Below, piece after piece: positions 32,107-45,423 of a DNA stretch of 64,000 bases. Under the pieces are notes generated by a model. That model saw only the letters and a program-made list of their open reading frames with translations. It was not told the origin of the DNA and did not search any database. Source of the DNA: Anaeramoeba flamelloides (taxonomy: Eukaryota; Metamonada; Anaeramoebidae); NCBI GenBank assembly GCA_027625915.1, contig JANTQA010000070.1, positions 4,965,001 to 5,029,000 of the forward strand, given 5' to 3'. Each line of letters starts with the position of its first letter. The first letter of the stretch is position 1. A program made the position numbers and the translations under genes.

Positions 32107-35100
32107 TTAATTCATAAATTTTCTTAATAATGTAGCTTTATGATCAAAGGTAAATTGCTGGGTTGAATTATTTTTATTAGAATATTTTATTGTATATGGA
32201 TTTTTATTCATCTCGGTACTTATATTTAATTGGAGATTAATCCAATCAAGAATATTTTGGTTGCATTGGAAATCATTTTCATATGTATTAAAAATATATG
32301 GCAAAAGAATTTTATTTTGATTATGATTTATTTTGACTAAAGGTTGCAAAACTTTTTTAGTGATTTTTTCTAAGGAACTTTGGAAATTTGTTTTATGATA
32401 AGCTGTAATAAAAGAAGGGAGCGAATAATTGTAACAAAGAAAATGTATTCTAAGGTCAATTTTTTGTAGCATTAAATCTTTCAAGCCATCTGATTCGCTT
32501 TTAAAATAATTACGATTATTATTTTTAGGGTCGCTATTGCATCTTAATATACCATGATAAATATCATTTAACGAAAAATATTGCTGATTGACTAAGTACT
32601 TTGATTGTTTTAATAATTTCTCATAATGGGCTTTATCTTTAGGAAATCCGTTTACAATAAAGCTATGTAAAACTAGTGTGTTGTATAAATTGAGCCAAAA
32701 TCTTAATTTGTCATCTTCATTTTTGAGACATTTGAAAGTAACCTTTTGCAACTGCGAAGATAATTCCAAAAACCTACTAAATTGTATCGATTTTAATATT
32801 TGTTTAACTTTGATTTCTTCTTTTCGAAAATTATAATTTGATTGAATTATATCTAATAGCATCACTAATAATTTTTCGCACAATTCGTCTGCCTGTTGTT
32901 GTTTTCCATCAAATAAGTTTTCTTCATTCAATGCCTTTGGTTCTGTTTTTTTGTTTAAATGCTTTTTTAAATTGTTAGATATTAAATAGCATTTTTTAGT
33001 GTTTGTATACAAATTAAATTTTGAGTCCTTTTGTAACTTTTCAGTTAAATTTTTATAAATGTCGCTTTTCATAAATGAGCCCAAAGAATTTCGATATAAA
33101 TGTCCATAAACTGTTTCCTGTGCTTCATCAAACATCTTTAAAGAAAATTGCTTTTTTGAAATTTGATCAATGATTTTTTTTCGTAGCGAAAAGATAATAT
33201 TGATTTCAAATAAAGATCCTTCTTTAATATATTTTAAATAAATGTTTTTTGCCTTTTTTTTTATTCTCTATTATTATTTATTTTTTTTTATTTTTTTTAA
33301 AAATTGATTAGAAATAAATGAGGAAACATTAGAAATAATATTTTATATAAATTAGTTATTTAAAAGGGAAAAAAGGGGGTGGGGTATTTGTGTGTGTGTG
33401 TGTGTGTTTTTAATTTGAAATAATAATGATAATAATTACCTTATAAGAGCGGGCTTGAGTTTTATAATCTTTAACGTCTTGGAAAAACATAATATTTTCT
33501 TGATTAAATTGTTTGCATAAAAATTCTTTAAAATAATCAAACGCTACAGGTATGGACAATAGATTGTCAAGGGTTTTAGTTGAAACACCGAATTGGTTTG
33601 AATGTAATTGATTGTGGTTTTTTTGAATTCTTTTTAGTCGAGTATAATCAACACTATTGCTTTTGATTTTTTTGATTTTTTGAAGTTGTTGTGTTTGTAA
33701 ATTTTGGATCTGATGATTATCACTTTTTGATCTAAAATACATTAAATTCTTTTTACTATTGATTTGTTTCATTTTATTTTGGTTATTTTCAATTGTTTTC
33801 ATTTTGGTAAAACTTGTCTTTTTGTCATTATTATGCAATTTTTGATAAGGGAGTTTACCATATTCTGAAAACAATTTTTTTAAATCAACAGTTTTTCTTT
33901 TGTCAAGGCTTTCAGTGCTTCCATACAATCCGACATTATGTTTCATAAGATTATTTTTCTGGTTACCGTTGTTTGTAAAGTTTTTCTCTGAATTTAATTT
34001 TTCAAAATTTTCACATGAAGACATCTTAATTTCATCCAAACTGTGGCTTGATTTTAAATTTTTTTTTTTTAAATTTGAGATTTTGAATTTGTTTTGTTCA
34101 ATTTTCTTTTCTTCTTGATCTTTTTCTTTTTCTGTTTCTTCTTCGGTTTCTTTTTCTGTTTCTTTTTCTTCTTTTAAATTGTCACTGTTACTATTAACCA
34201 CGCCATTGTCGGTTAAAAAATCTTTATTTTCTAACTCTGCAGAAACTTGAAAGTATTCTGAACAATCAAAGCCATCTAAAACTTGTGATATTTCTTGCCT
34301 TATTTTGATGTTTTCATTATTTAGTCTTTCAATTTTGATTTGAATCAAATTTTGTCTTGTAAGCTCCCCAAAAAAAGTTGCTGTGGAATTTTTCATATGG
34401 CCCAATTCGAATGATATTTTTTTGATTCGTTTGTTGATTTTTATTAAAACTTGTTTTAAATCTTCAATATTTTGGTTTTGATCGATTATCAATTGTTTTC
34501 CTTTTTTTGTTTTGAAATACTGCTTCATTAATTCTTCTTCTTGTAATTTTGTTTTTTCTAAATCGTCCAATTTCTGTCGAAAAATTTGTTCTTTTTTTTC
34601 GTAAATTTTGATCTGCTTTTGATTTTCTTGTATTTTCTTGAGTATTTTGTCTTTTTCTTCTTCTTCTTTATTTTTTTTCTTTAGTTGCTTTTGTTGTTTT
34701 TCGTGTTCTTGTCGGTCTTGTTGCTGTTGTTGTTGATCTTTTTGCTCTTGTTTTTGATTTTCAAGGCCTTCAAGTTGGTTGAATTCTGAATTTGATTCGA
34801 GAGTTATTTGCTCGTGTTTTGTTCTGGTTTCATTTATTTGAATTTTTAATAGCCCATTTTCAGTTTGTTGGTTATGAACCCGAGACTCTGCGTCACGTAT
34901 TTTGTTTGAATAATCATTTAAGTTTGTGAAATCAATTAATTTCTTTTTCTGAAATTCAAGTTCATTTAATGTTTTTGCCAAGTTATTAGCAACAAGGTTC
35001 ATCCTAAAGTTCTCTCGATCTAAAGGATCGCTCTTCATTTTTTTTTGGCTCCTCATTGTAAAAATTGTTTCCAAAAAGGATTTTCCGTTTCTAATTTTAA

Positions 35101-35116
35101 TTTTGGTTGAAGACAT
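32107..35116 (-). CDS. Coiled-coil, RGS and DUF547 domain protein (2 exons)
   Basis: Minus-strand exons 35116-33440 and 33252-32107 join in phase 0 (187-bp GT-AG intron) into 940 residues. Residues about 30-300 are coiled coil with Q/E/K runs, and 300-500 are Lys/Asn/Ser-rich. An RGS domain covers about 513-632: LLSIPVAFDYFKEFLCKQF and ENIMFFQDVKDYK before the intron, then YIKEGSLFEINI, MFDEAQETVYGHL and FMKSDIYKNL after it. The intron falls inside the domain, and the join restores the standard RGS order. A DUF547 domain follows (about 720-870), with FWLNLYNTLVLHSF, FSLNDIYHGILRCN and DLRIHFLCYNYSLPSF. RGS domains speed GTP hydrolysis by G-alpha subunits; the role of DUF547 is unknown. No membrane segment is seen. 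I do not know this exact architecture from a described protein. Confidence 0.9.
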
Positions 35117-36105
35117 TCAAATCTAATTGTTTTGTTTTTTTGTTTGAAGTGAAAATTCAAAAAAACAATTTCTTAAAAAAAAATGAATTTTTTTTAAAAA
35201 AATAGAACATTTTCTTATTCAAATTTGAAAGAAAACAAATAGAACACATAATTGGTGTTTCAATATTTTGTGTCACTTCTAGTTTTTTTACATTAATTTT
35301 TTTCATATTATTTTTTTTTTTTTTGATCTAATTAAGTCTATGATTGGTTGAGACTCGTGTTTTTTTTTTTAGTTTTTAATTTCACAATGTGTCAACAAAA
35401 TATGATTTTTACAACACTAAAAAAAAGTAGATCAAAAAAGAAAAATCCTTTCTCTCTTTTTTATAAAGATCTTATTTGACAAATTATGTAATATTATTCG
35501 ACATATTTTTACTTATACTCACCTTTTTGATTTTCAACAATTCTTATCTTATTATTTTGAAAAAAAAGGATCGTTCATAATTGAAAATTGTGATAAAATT
35601 CTAAAATGTGGAATTAAGGAAAAAAAAGAAATCAGGAAAAAGACATGAGGTACCCACATTTTAATTTCGATCAAATAATTCCAAGATTTGCTTCTTCACT
35701 TTTCACTTTCTTTGAAATATTGATGGAAAATTCTTTTCCATTTTTTTTTTTTTTTTTTTTATGAAAGTAAAAATAATTTATTTAGCATTTGGTTGATAAA
35801 GGAATAGAGAGACTGTACAAACGAAAAACAATCTATTGTTCAAATGATATTTTTGTGTCAACTCTAATTCTTTAGAATTCAGAATAAGATTGCTATAATC
35901 TTTTTATGTGACTTTTTAAAAAATAAAATTAAGAAAAGTTTTTGAGAAAAACCAAATTATCAAAAATTAGTTGTAAACTCTTCTGGAAATTTTACAAATT
36001 TTGGTTTTTCTTTCAAAGTATGAATAGGACTGAGAAAAGGTTTTTTGAAAAAGCAAAAAAAGAAAAATCATTCTGATAAATAATTGTAAATTTAATCTCA
36101 ATAAC
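35117..36105. other. Spacer upstream of the RGS-DUF547 gene
   Basis: AT-rich sequence with T-runs near 35740. The promoter of the minus-strand gene should lie in the first few hundred bases. No motif can be supported. Confidence 0.4.
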
Positions 36106-36109
36106 AGAG

Positions 36110-36300
36110 ATTAAATTAACAACATAACACCAAAAGAAGTGAAAAAATCCATCAACAGGAAGAAATTATTATGTAGATCTGGAAATAAAAAAAGCTATTT
36201 TCGAATTTTTGTTTACCCAAATAAGTGATATTGAAAAAGCCTTTTAGTATCCATTAAATGAATTATCATTTCGTTTTTCAATCTGTCTTTTTTTACCTAA
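36110..36300 (+). mobile_element. LINE fragment (start of RT domain)
   Basis: Reads ITPKEVKKSINRKK, like the pre-RT helix of non-LTR elements, and about 90 bp later DIEKAF in another frame, the RT motif A block usually written D-I-x-K-A-F-D. The copy is broken and short. It complements the fragments elsewhere, which carry motifs B, C and the 3' end. Confidence 0.55.
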
Positions 36301-36886
36301 AAGGAATAAATATTGAAATAAATCCTAAACAATACAAAACCAAATAATAATAACAGTTTTACACAAGAAATTACTTTTTGTCACAAAAAAAGACCAATAA
36401 AATAAAATTTTTTATGATAACACTCAACTGGTGACATTTTTTTAACAGTTTCAAAAAGATACTAAATTCAGGAGTTGTCAGATTTTGTTAATTTATTAGC
36501 AAAAATTTTCAACAATAGAAAAACTTGAATAATAAATTTAAAATGTGCATTTCACTCTTCAAAACCTATACAGTAATTATTGATTATTAAAAATTGAATT
36601 TTCTATACTAATATTTGTTTTAAAAACGGGAAAAATTTACTCTTCATTTTCAATTTAATTTTTTCAAATCCAGTCACCAAGTACATTGGACTTCTTTGAG
36701 AACTTGGTTTGTTAAAAAGAGCAATATGGAAAATGAAGTCTAAATTTTGATCAATTTAGAATTCAAATAACAGGAATAACTTGGATATAAAAAAATACTT
36801 CTTTTGTACCCTTATGTATAACGATTATTTTCCGATGAATAAATGAAATTCTTTATTTCAAGTTCTTTAATGAATATTAATTATTA

Positions 36887-37198
36887 CAGTCCTGTGCCAT
36901 TTTAAGACACAGGAAAAATCAAGAAATAAGGCACAAAATTTTGTTCACTTTACGGCACAAATTTTTTGATTTAAGGCACTTTCCCAATTTCAAGATATAA
37001 TTTCACCGAATAATTACTGAGTTAGTTTGAGTATTTTCTTCAATATATCTATATATAGAATATTACATTATGGGTAATCTTGGAAATTTACCCAGAAAAA
37101 TTGTGCCTTATTTTGACCACTTTGATTTTGTGCCTTAATGGGATTTTTTTGTACCTTATTTCTTGATTTTTCCTGTGTCTTAAAATGGCACAGGACGG
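36887..37198. mobile_element. Tc1/mariner-like MITE, large subtype
   Basis: A 312-bp element with TA on both sides (36885-36886, 37199-37200). The terminal repeat starts CAGTCCTGTGCCATTTTAAG and its complement ends the element, with about 45 bp of near-perfect pairing. Inside, AAGGCACAAA words recur on both strands, as in the smaller subtype at 2719-2914, which shows common origin. Confidence 0.82.
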
Positions 37199-37644
37199 TA
37201 CTACTACAATCAAATTAGTAAAGTAAAAATTTTGTCTTCGAGCGAACTATGAAAGTATAATTTCTTGTCTAAAAATATCTTTTCTAAAAGATGTTGTAAA
37301 GATCTTTGGATTTTCTTTATCTTATAAACTAGATTAATATTTTGGAATGTGAACTAAAAATTTTCATTTTTTAATCGGATAATAAGAGTATATTATGGTC
37401 AAAAATTGGATTTAGCAAACAAAATAAAATGTGATAAAGTTCAAAAAAATTGTCTTGTTGGTTAAAAGACGGGTTTGTAAAATTATACTCGGACAAAATT
37501 TCAGTTTATTATCTTTTTTGAATTCTACAAAATTATTTTCATTTAGGATTGTTATTCCACCCGATATACAAACAATACCAAAATATATGAAACTAAATTT
37601 CGATTATCAACTTTTCAAAAAAAAAAAAGATTGATAAATTCGAA

Positions 37645-38050
37645 TATATGTTTGAAAATTTTTGGGCCAATTTTATTGGAATGTTTTGTGCCAAATGTCT
37701 AACTTTCTTTGGAAAATTAAAATCCTAGGCTATATAATTATTTGATTTTAAATATATCCATTTGAAAAAAAATTTACAACTCTTATTTTTATAATGTTAA
37801 TTTGGAGTTTTAGAACATTATTGTTTTTTCAAATTATGTTCATAAAAAAAAATAAAAGAGAAAAGAAAAGGAAAAGAAAAGGAAATAAATAACAAAATAT
37901 AAAAAAAAACAATTTGACTAAATTTGAAAAAAAAGTTTCAGATCTAAAAATTGATAATTTTATTCTGAAAATAATAATGTGTTAAAATCTTAGAATATGT
38001 TCTTTTTCTTCATTGAAAAATGGACCCTAGTACTGAAAAAGAGTTTATTA
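37645..38050 (-). repeat. Repeat family C, copy 3 (partial)
   Basis: Parallels 1330-1740 in the same orientation: ATTGGAATGTTTTGTG, AATGTTAATTTGGAG, AGAATATGTTCTTTTTCTTC and ACTGAAAAAGAGTTTA each have a counterpart there in the same order. Diverged and without coding capacity. Confidence 0.5.
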
Positions 38051-38880
38051 TCAAAAGTTTTTAAATACGAAACCTTTGAAAACACATCAAAAAAAGCAAA
38101 TTTCTATTTTTTTTAACCACTTTTAACTTAAATAGTCCCACCTTGGATAATCAGCCTTTAATAAACCCCCCAAAAAAAATTTGTATATTCATAAAGGTCA
38201 AAATTTCCCCATTTAATTATTTCAATAAAAACCCCGAATCCAAAAATTATTTATTAACCAAATAATTAACTTAATTTCTAGCATTGAAAAAAATACCGGA
38301 TATGAAAAAAAAAATCAACCACAAGCTTTTTAATTGGCAACATTAGGGAAATTGTTGTATAATTGCTGAAAAATTCTTTTTAAACAAGGTTCAAACTTTT
38401 TAAAATTTAAACCCATCCACTTTTTCGAATGATGGCTAATGAAATCACACTTGTTCAGAATAAGTATTCAATCAATCAAAAAACAAGAATAAAAATTATC
38501 ATTTTCCAAATCTAGCAAACCTCTCTATAAATTCCTATTGTTTTTTTTTTTTATTAAAAAAAAGTAGATCTACTGATGTTATCAAGCAATTACTAGAGTT
38601 TTCATAGAAACACCTAACTTTGAGGGACTTTAAGTAGGGTTATAACCTGTTTCATATAATAGCTGCTTATTTATAAAACATATTTGATTTTAAATAAAAT
38701 AAATTACTTAACAATTTTCCCTATATTAACAATTAAAAATATTCTCAGCGATTATTCATATGTCATGTACATTTTTCAAGACTATCAAGTGTTTTTTTTT
38801 TTGAAAATTGTAAAAATATATTTTTTGAAAATAAAATATACTTTTCTAAAAATAATAATTGAGAAAAAATTTTCACTTTA

Positions 38881-39078
38881 AAGTTAGTTTTATTTTTAAG
38901 GAACAAACTTTCAACAAAAATTAAGGTAAAAAAATTTCAAATTAAGGCACAAAATTTGAAATTTTTTTTTTTTTATACATATTATTTCCCTAGAATCTAA
39001 ATTTAAGATTTATTATTAGATTTTTATTCTGCCTGAATTTTTGTTTAAAGTTTTATCCCTTAAAAGTTGAGCTGACTG
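38881..39078. mobile_element. Tc1/mariner-like MITE, copy 3 (old)
   Basis: The right end GAGCTGACTG and internal ATTAAGGCACAAAATTTG and AAGGAACAAACTTTCAAC words correspond to the 2719-2914 unit. The left terminus is eroded, so the start is approximate. It ends 400 bp before the RasGEF start codon. Confidence 0.5.
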
Positions 39079-39476
39079 GAATTTCTATCTTTTCTTTTTC
39101 TACAATGAAATCAATTTGAATTTGTACTATCTGTTTGTTGGGCTGATAATTTTTATAGGATTTGTGTTGGTATATTTTGGTGAACTAATAATAAAAAAGT
39201 CTACTAGATTTCAGAATTTAAATCTGATTTTTTATCTATAATTTTCTCCCTTTTAATTTAAAATAAGAGTAAAAAACCATGTAAGTTACCTATTCAATAA
39301 GAGATACTTGATTCAACCAAAACTAAACACACACATAAGGTAATTTTTTTTTCGATTTCTCTCATTGTCGACATTTAAAAACAGATCAAAATATAATTTT
39401 TTGAAATAAAAAATGAATAAAAGATAAAACATTCATTTTTAGATTTTTTTCTTCTCTTCATAACTTTTCTAAAATC

Positions 39477-42400
39477 ATGACAAATTCACCTTTAAGAGCA
39501 TCTGATTTTTTAAAATCAATGGACATCCCACAAAGACGGACTAACCGTCGTCGTAATCGTTTTAAAAAACTCGTAACCCAACAGATTGAGGAAAATCAAG
39601 AACAAACCCAAACTCAAAAACCAGAAGAAACACAAACACAACCGAAACAACAAGAACAAGAAAAACAGCCACTACAAACAAATAACCTCCAAACATCAAC
39701 ACAGCCAAAACAACAAATGCAAGAAGAACAAGAAAAACAAGAACAACAACAAGAACAACAAGAACAACAACAACAAACTCAAACGCAAACAAAAATACAA
39801 ATACAAGAAGAACAACAAGAAAAAGAAAAACAAGAACTTGAACAACAAATAAATGATCAAACGATCGATAACAAACTACCTCAACTCAGAGGAGATAAAT
39901 ATTTGAGAACACTCCTTCCACCACCACCAGATTACCCACCAGAAACTTCTCTACAAACTACAAACCAAAATATAGAACAAAACCTCACAGCACAAACGCA
40001 AATACAAACACAAGAAACTACAGAAACACAAAAAACACAAACAACAATTGATAAACAACCACAAATAAAAAAAAGAAGCAAAGTCGAAGAACTACTTGGA
40101 ATAAATGTTTCTACAGAGGACAAGGTTTTAAAAAACAAAAAACTTAAAGAAGAAATGGAAATACAAAAAGAGAAAGAACTTCAAGAAAAATTCGAAGCAA
40201 AACAAGAACAAGAAATGAAAAAAATCGATTGGCTACCCTTTGTACTTCAAAAGCACCCTACAGTTTTGGACTTGAGAGAAAAAATTATTCCTCTAACAAA
40301 AGAAACAAGGTTCATTTCTTTCTTTTTCTTTTTCTTTTTCTTTTTCTTTTTCTTTCATGTTTTAAAATGATCCTTTCTTATTTTGGATCTTGATGTTTGT
40401 TTGTTAAAAAATCAAAATTTTCTTCTTTTTTTTTTTCTCGAATTATTCGATGATTACAAAAAATAGTTTTGGGAGATTAATTTCACAATCAAAAACTGAA
40501 GTTAAAGACAACTTATCAACAAAACAAGTATTAGAATTAATTATGCAACACTTTAATTCAGTTGGACTAAAAAAATCATTAAGAAGTTTAGAGAATGAGT
40601 CTTTATTAAGATGTAAATATCTTTTTTTCTTTTTATTCTCTTTTGTTCTTTTTTAATTTATCCTCAAAAAGTTTGTTAATTTGTTAATAGTTTCTTTTTT
40701 ATTTCTGTTTGTTTTCAAAAAATTTAATTTCGAACTAACTGGTTTTTTTATCCCAACAAAAACAAATTTTAATCAATTTAATTTCTTAAAAAATCAGAAA
40801 AGCTCAATTTTTCGAATTTTTTTTTGATAAAAACTTTGAAAGAGATTTTTTCTCTTTTTCTGTTTTCTTGAATTCAGTTTTAGTTTCGGTTTTCAATTTT
40901 TCTTTCTCAAAATAATTGGAATTATCTCTCTGAAAAAATAGTTTTCAGCCTGTACACCCAAATAACAATTAAAAAAATAATACTTTTTGAAAATTTACAC
41001 AAAGAATTAGTCTTATTTTAAGAGACTATTTCATTTCGTCAATTTTAATATTGAGTGTAAAATCAATTATATGTTTTCTTTTATTCTACAACTATATAAA
41101 AATTATATTACCACTTTTTTCTATTTTTTTTTCACTTGATTAAGAAATAATTTTTTTTCATTATTCTGATGATCTATAAAGGTTTTCCATTGACATAGTT
41201 TTTAAAATAAAAACCAATTGAGATTTCATTCATTAATTTGAAAGAAAAATTGTCAAATTATTTTGTAATTTTAGTTGTAAATGAAAATTCAATAAATTTT
41301 TTTTGTTTAATTTTCCAAAACTAATAAAAAAATAAGAAATTCCTTAAAGAATTACAAAACATCAAATGAATTTAGAACAAAAAATAAAGACAAAAATAAA
41401 GCCCCTGTGATTTCTGTGATTGATATTGAGATCAATGACTATAAATAATTTAAATAATTTTAATAAAATAAAGATTCTGAAAATTAGATAAAAAATTATC
41501 TTTTTCGAGAAAACTATAAATCAAAATTTTTTCAAAAATTAAAACTAAATTAAAATTATGATATTCATTTAATTTTTCAAAAAGTGAAAATGGAAAGTTT
41601 TATTTCGTAAACATAAAATGACTAAATAACTTTAATAGAAACATTTTATGATAAATTATTTAAAATTTTTCCCTTTTTTTAAATTACTATTAAATTCCCA
41701 TTTAAAAAAAATTTAATTTTATCTTAAAGATCAATTCGGAAGAGCCAAAATCCAATCTACAAAAATATTCTTTTTTAATTGGGTTGAACCTCTTTTGATT
41801 TTTTTCTTCCACGAATTATGTAAATAAATTGTTTTGGAAATTGAAAATAAAAAAAAGTTTCATTTGTTGATTGAAAAAATATAATATTAATTTTTCATAG
41901 AACCTATATTTATGAATCTAAATATATTAATCTTGATACTTTTGATTGTTAAAATACCCAAATTAAAATAAAACAAATTTTCATTCTATTTTTAGTAATT
42001 AATGCATTCAACAGATATGAACAAGTTTTTCTAATCCATTTAAATTGCGATTTCTATCTCAAAACCTCAAATATACTGAATTTCCAAGATCCTTTAAAAT
42101 ATATTTTTTGTTATTAAAATTATTTTAAATTTCAAAATACTCTAATAAATGTATAATTGTTATAAACAAATACAATTTAATATTGAAACCACAAAAGCAC
42201 AAACAAAAACCTTCAAATATAGAAAGAATATTTAAATTGATAAATAAGCTTCAAGTTGAATTAAATTAGATCTAAATATTAGAATTTATCCACTTAATAT
42301 TAACTATTAAGCCACTTTAAATTGTTTTTTTTTTTAAAAAAAAGAAAACTAATATTTTTTTTGAATCCAATCAAATATATTTTTTTGTAATTAATAAATC

Positions 42401-45400
42401 TAAAAATTTGAATTTTAGAATAAAAAAAAGACAAAAATTGAATTTCAAAATAAAAAGAAATCACCGAAATAAAAGAATTGTGAAATTATTTTTCAATTCA
42501 TTATTTTTTTTAAATTGTTAAACCATTGGATTTGTTCAATTTAGCAATTGAAGATCCATTATAATTAATGTAATTTTTTATTGGGATTTGTTTTGAAAGA
42601 ATAAAGATCAAAAAATGTAAAAAATAGAAATTTTGATCCAATATTTTAACAATTTATGGTTTAAGTTTTCTTCTCTAAATGAATTTTGAATTTGTGACGA
42701 AACATAAATTTTAATAACAAAAATAAATTTTATACGTATTATAAAATTTTTACGGTAGCCTTATAATGACTGTATCAAAAGTGTAAATACTGAAAAAAAA
42801 AAAAAAAAACAAAGAATAAATTTTGTCTCAATATGATGATTTTTTTGGGTGTTTGAAATATTCCCGAAAATACCCGAAAATCGAAAATACCCGAAAAATT
42901 TTTAACCACATAAAAACACGTTTTGGACAACCCCGGAGAAACCTAATGCCAATATACTCAGATTAATGATGAAATAACAATTTTACTTTGATACAAAATA
43001 TTTTTTTTTTGAATTTTCTACTTTAAACTACTCTAAAGAGGTTTTGGTACCTTTTGAGTATATTTGAGTAATTGTTGGTACTTATTAGTGCATGTGTATG
43101 GGTATGTCAGGGTATTGGTAAGGGCTGTATTAGGTTTGGTATGGTGTGTGTTAGTATGTTTTGGTTAAGCCAGTTCATTTTATGGAATGGGAAGTTAAAT
43201 AAAGTTTGGCTTGGGTTACCTTGTGTTGGGTATGTGTATGTATTGTACGATTAGATATTACCCCGTTATTTTAGGATTTTATTTAACATTACAAAATTAT
43301 AGGTAATGATACACAATTAGAAATTTTCTTTACAAGTACATTTTCTCACGCGTTAATACCATTTCCAAATGATCAGGAATATTACATTCATCCAAGGTAT
43401 TCATTCTTTCCACACAAAATGAGTTGGAGACCATTCCCTAAAATTTAAATTTTTTGAAATTTGATATTTTCCGAAAAAAAATTTTTTTTTCAGAAATAAA
43501 AGTCCAAATTTACCCTCAAGTTGAGTATATTGTCACTAGGGTTTCTTAGAAGTTGTTCAAAAAGTGTTTTTTAATAGTTAAAAAAATTTCGGGTATTTTC
43601 GATTTTCGGGTATTTTCGGGAATATTTGATAGATTCGATTTTTTTAACTAAAATATTATCAACAATAATAATATTTCAAAAAAAAATCAAATTATACTTT
43701 GTGTCTTATGTTAAATTGTATATTGGTATATTATCTATTATATAATATTATAGTTGAAGAAATGAATTCTAAAAAAAGTAAACTTTTTTCATTATTACAG
43801 TTGGGAGTTAATGATATGAAAAAAATATGGAATCTTTCTACAGAAGAAATCGATGAAATTGAAGAGAATGAAAATAATGAATTAGATCCTGAAGTTTATA
43901 TTAATAACGAATTTGTTGGTCTTGGATATGAAGAATCTCAAATTGAAGTACAAAATGTTAATATCTGGGAAGAAGGACCAGAATCTTCTGAAAACATCAT
44001 TTATGCAAATGGATCTGTTAAAGCCGCCACACTTAATAAACTTATTGAAAAATTAACCCCAGGTGGAAAAAGCGATACCGATTATCTTCACACATTTCTA
44101 ATGTCTTATCAATCATTTACGACCCCCAGAGATTTTCTTGATAAATTAATTGAAAGGTATCATGTACCTAAAAGGCAAGATCAAAAATTTGTTGAGTATC
44201 AAAAAACAAAAAAAACTATTCAAATTTCAATCGGACGCGTATTAAAAAAATGGATTGAGACTTATTTTTCTGATTTTAATCATAGACTAATTTCCGAAAT
44301 GTCTAATTTTATTGATAATGTACTCGTTAATGATGGAAATGAAAATCTGGCCAAACTTTTAAGAAGTTCCATTAATAAAATGCAAAAGGATTCAACTTTA
44401 AATCGAATTGGCAAAGCTAAAACAAATCCACCTGATCCAATCACTCCAAAAAATATTTGGAGTCCAGATTTGAAATTAGAAGATATTGGTGAAGAAGAAA
44501 TTGCAAGACAAGAAACTTTAATTGAACACCAAATATATCTTCAAATTAAAGTAAATACTATTGTTTTTATTATTTTTATTATTTATTATTTATTATTATT
44601 TATTATTATTATTTAAATATTTATTTTTATTATAATTTTTCATTGATTCATTTATTTATTCCTTATTCTTTTTTTTCTTGATTATTCTTTTTTTTTTGAT
44701 TTATTTTTTTAAACTTCATTTCTATTTTTTTAATCTTAATTTTTTTTTTAATATAATTAGCCAACAGAGTTATTGAAAGAAGCTTGGTCAAAAGAAAATG
44801 CCAAAATTAAATCACCAAATGTTTTAAATTTAATTAAACGATTTGAAAGCATTGCAAATTGGGTTACATTCACTATTGTGGATTGTCCAACAATCAAAGA
44901 AAGAACGAAACATATTTGTAGGTTTATTAAATTAGGTGATCATCTTTTAAAACTTGAAAATTTCCATGGATTAAGGGGAATTGTTGTTGGATTATCAAGT
45001 GAGCCGGTATCAAGATTAAAATTTACATGGGATGAAGTTCCAAGAAATGATAAAAAACTTTTCAACACATTTAAAGAAATTATTCCAAATAATAATAGTT
45101 ATATAGAATATATAAGAATTATTGACAAAATCAATGATAAACCTTGTATCCCCAATTTAGATTATTATTTGAAGGAACTTTCAATAAGAGAAAAAAAGCA
45201 AGATGATTATATTGGTAAATTAATTAATTTTGAGAAAAGAAGGAAGATTTATGAGACAGTAACCCGTCTAAATAAATTCCAATTAACTAAATATGCACTG
45301 ATTAGCATTCATCAAATTAAAATCTTATTAAATGACCTTCCTCAAACCCTTACTAAAGAGGAATTATTATCAAAATCTTTAAGATTAGAACCACTGAAAG

Positions 45401-45423
45401 GATCTAGAAATAATGTAAAATAA
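39477..45423 (+). CDS. LisH and RasGEF domain protein (4 exons)
   Basis: Exons 39477-40309, 40467-40612, 43754-44550 and 44761-45423 join in phases 2, 1 and 0 to 812 residues. Residues 1-250 are Gln/Glu/Thr-rich with a Pro stretch (LLPPPPDYPP). A LisH motif, TKQVLELIMQHFNSVGLKKS then LENESLL, spans about 296-326 and is read through the second splice. A RasGEF N-terminal domain (about 408-560) contains GSVKAATLNKLIEKL and FLMSYQSFTTPRDFL. The catalytic Cdc25-type domain (about 570-812) contains AWSKENAKIKSPNVLNLIKR, FHGLRGIVVGL, SRLKFTWDEVP and PCIPNLDYYLKEL. RasGEFs load Ras with GTP at the membrane; LisH motifs mediate dimerisation. LisH with RasGEF is known from amoebozoan proteins. Introns are 157, 3141 and 210 bp. 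The start is the first ATG of the open frame. Confidence 0.93.
40613..43753 (+). other. Giant intron 2 of the LisH-RasGEF gene
   Basis: Starts GTAAATAT and ends TTATAG. The first 2.2 kb is featureless AT-rich DNA. The last third holds the fold-back element at 42857-43629. The splice joins LENESLL to the segment leading into the RasGEF, keeping frame. Confidence 0.8.
42857..43629. mobile_element. Fold-back element with GT-rich core
   Basis: The left end, starting AATATTCCCGAAAATACCCG, and the right end are inverted repeats of about 105 bp: the outer 50 bp is nearly perfect and the inner part (ending ...AATATACTC near 42960, partner near 43522) is diverged. The middle, about 43030-43255, is strongly G- and T-rich on the plus strand, unlike anything else in the window. 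The 60-codon frame there (43072-43254) looks like a by-product of that bias. No target duplication could be fixed and no transposase is present. Confidence 0.75.

Noticed and set aside
39562-40138. Val/Phe- and Ser/Cys-rich minus-strand frames and a K/N-rich plus frame
   Set aside because: They are other-frame readings of the Gln/Glu/Thr-rich first exon of the LisH-RasGEF gene.
43072-43254. 60-codon frame in the fold-back element
   Set aside because: Its Val/Gly/Trp/Cys content follows from the G+T bias of the DNA; no motif and no sign of selection for protein.
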